A DNA stretch of 5,780 nucleotides from Promethearchaeota archaeon (lineage in GTDB: Archaea; Asgardarchaeota; Lokiarchaeia; Sigynarchaeales; SOKP01): assembly GCA_019057735.1 (NCBI GenBank), contig JAHLWV010000154.1, positions 1 through 5,780 on the forward strand, given 5' to 3'. Position 1 is the stretch's first letter. Each line of letters starts with the position of its first letter. Below are positions 5,429 through 5,780 of this stretch, one piece after another. Made by a program: the position numbers and the translations under genes. Below the pieces are notes generated by a model. It ran no database searches and was not told the origin of the DNA. It saw only the letters and a list, made by a program, of their open reading frames with translations.

Positions 5429-5710
5429 TTAACGAGCTGAAACTCCATCCCACGCTTTGACTTCTGGGTCTTCATATCCACAGACGGCGCATTTCTGGTT
5501 TACTTCCCATGCTTCTAAAGCGGGATGTACCCGAGTAAAAAGTGAACCACACTGACTACATACTAGATATTTAGCTCCGCAGCCATCGCACATCTTTAAT
5601 TGCCCATGCTCAACGAATCGAAATGTCCTCGACATCCAATCGTCGTTAACTAATCGAAATGTTTCTCCGCCACATTGAATACAATGTTTTCCATCAAATT
5701 CTTCTACCAT
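5429..5710 (-). CDS. Tandem zinc-ribbon protein, function unknown
   Basis: A 93-aa protein with four CxxC pairs: C10/C13, C41/C44, C51/C54 and C74/C77. The spacing suggests two zinc ribbons, the first from C10 to C44 and the second from C51 to C77, each holding one zinc ion. Most of the rest is polar with several aromatic residues (Trp25, Phe30, Phe32, Trp68, Trp87), and there is no membrane segment or signal peptide. Such small archaeal proteins often act in transcription, translation or as metal-bound scaffolds, but I do not recognise this family and assign no role. ATG at 5710 is supported by GTGA four nt upstream. It is separated from the GNAT gene by 131 nt with a T-rich tract, so it is probably its own transcription unit. 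Confidence 0.85.
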   Translation of the reverse strand: MVEEFDGKHCIQCGGETFRLVNDDWMSRTFRFVEHGQLKMCDGCGAKYLVCSQCGSLFTRVHPALEAWEVNQKCAVCGYEDPEVKAWDGVSAR

Positions 5711-5750
5711 ATAATCACTTCAATTGTTTTTTAAGAATTTTAACTTCAAA

Positions 5751-5759
5751 TATTTTAAA
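5751..5759 (-). promoter_or_regulatory. Candidate TATA box for the zinc-ribbon gene
   Basis: The minus strand reads TTTAAAATA 41-49 nt upstream of the ATG at 5710, similar to the spacing of the other candidate boxes in the window. The match is loose in AT-rich sequence. Confidence 0.3.
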
Positions 5760-5780
5760 TAAGTAATAGAGTGAATATTT

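Noticed and set aside
1..5780. Search for tRNA, rRNA, CRISPR arrays, inteins and insertion sequences
   Set aside because: No cloverleaf, regularly spaced repeats, transposase or terminal inverted repeats were seen. The extra residues in the RFC paralogue are far too few for an intein.

Overview
The window is AT-rich and archaeal. It encodes a replication factor C (RFC) clamp loader in the archaeal/eukaryotic form, with small and large subunits. Candidate promoters are TATA-like boxes about 35-60 nt ahead of genes, and likely terminators are oligo-T tracts. A fatty-acid-type enoyl-CoA hydratase, an ECF transporter S component and several clamp-loader paralogues would suit an Asgard-type (Lokiarchaeia-like) or other mesophilic archaeon, but the lineage is inferred from general character and is not proven. 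Every supported gene lies on the minus strand, so the window reads right to left.

Layout in transcription order: a 93-aa tandem zinc-ribbon protein (5710-5429); a 131-nt gap with a candidate promoter and a perfect 12-bp palindrome; then a tight cluster of a GNAT N-acetyltransferase (5297-4821), RFC small subunit (4805-3810), a divergent RFC small-subunit paralogue (about 3784-2738, with no standard start codon) and RFC large subunit (2728-1367). A 265-nt gap with two small hairpins and a promoter follows. Next come a 200-aa ECF-type S component (1101-499) with an oligo-T terminator, and finally the first 117 codons of an enoyl-CoA hydratase/isomerase (353 to the left edge).

The centre of interest is the three-gene RFC cluster. 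RfcS and RfcL have intact ATPase motifs. The middle paralogue keeps Walker A and the SRC arginine-finger motif but has lost the Walker B acid pair, the sensor 1 Asn and the sensor 2 Arg. It also carries about 26 extra residues between Walker A and Walker B. It looks like a catalytically silent subunit that supplies an arginine finger to a neighbour, giving a clamp loader of three different subunits. Its reading frame is open from inside the 3' end of rfcS, which ends in a run of nine A followed by TAA TAG, and it has no ATG, GTG or TTG ahead of its Walker A. Either it starts at a rare CTG behind a GAGG Shine-Dalgarno, or slippage on A9 produces an RfcS-paralogue fusion of about 688 aa, or the sequence has an error. 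The three RFC proteins would load PCNA onto primed DNA. The GNAT protein is probably co-transcribed with them, but its substrate is unknown.
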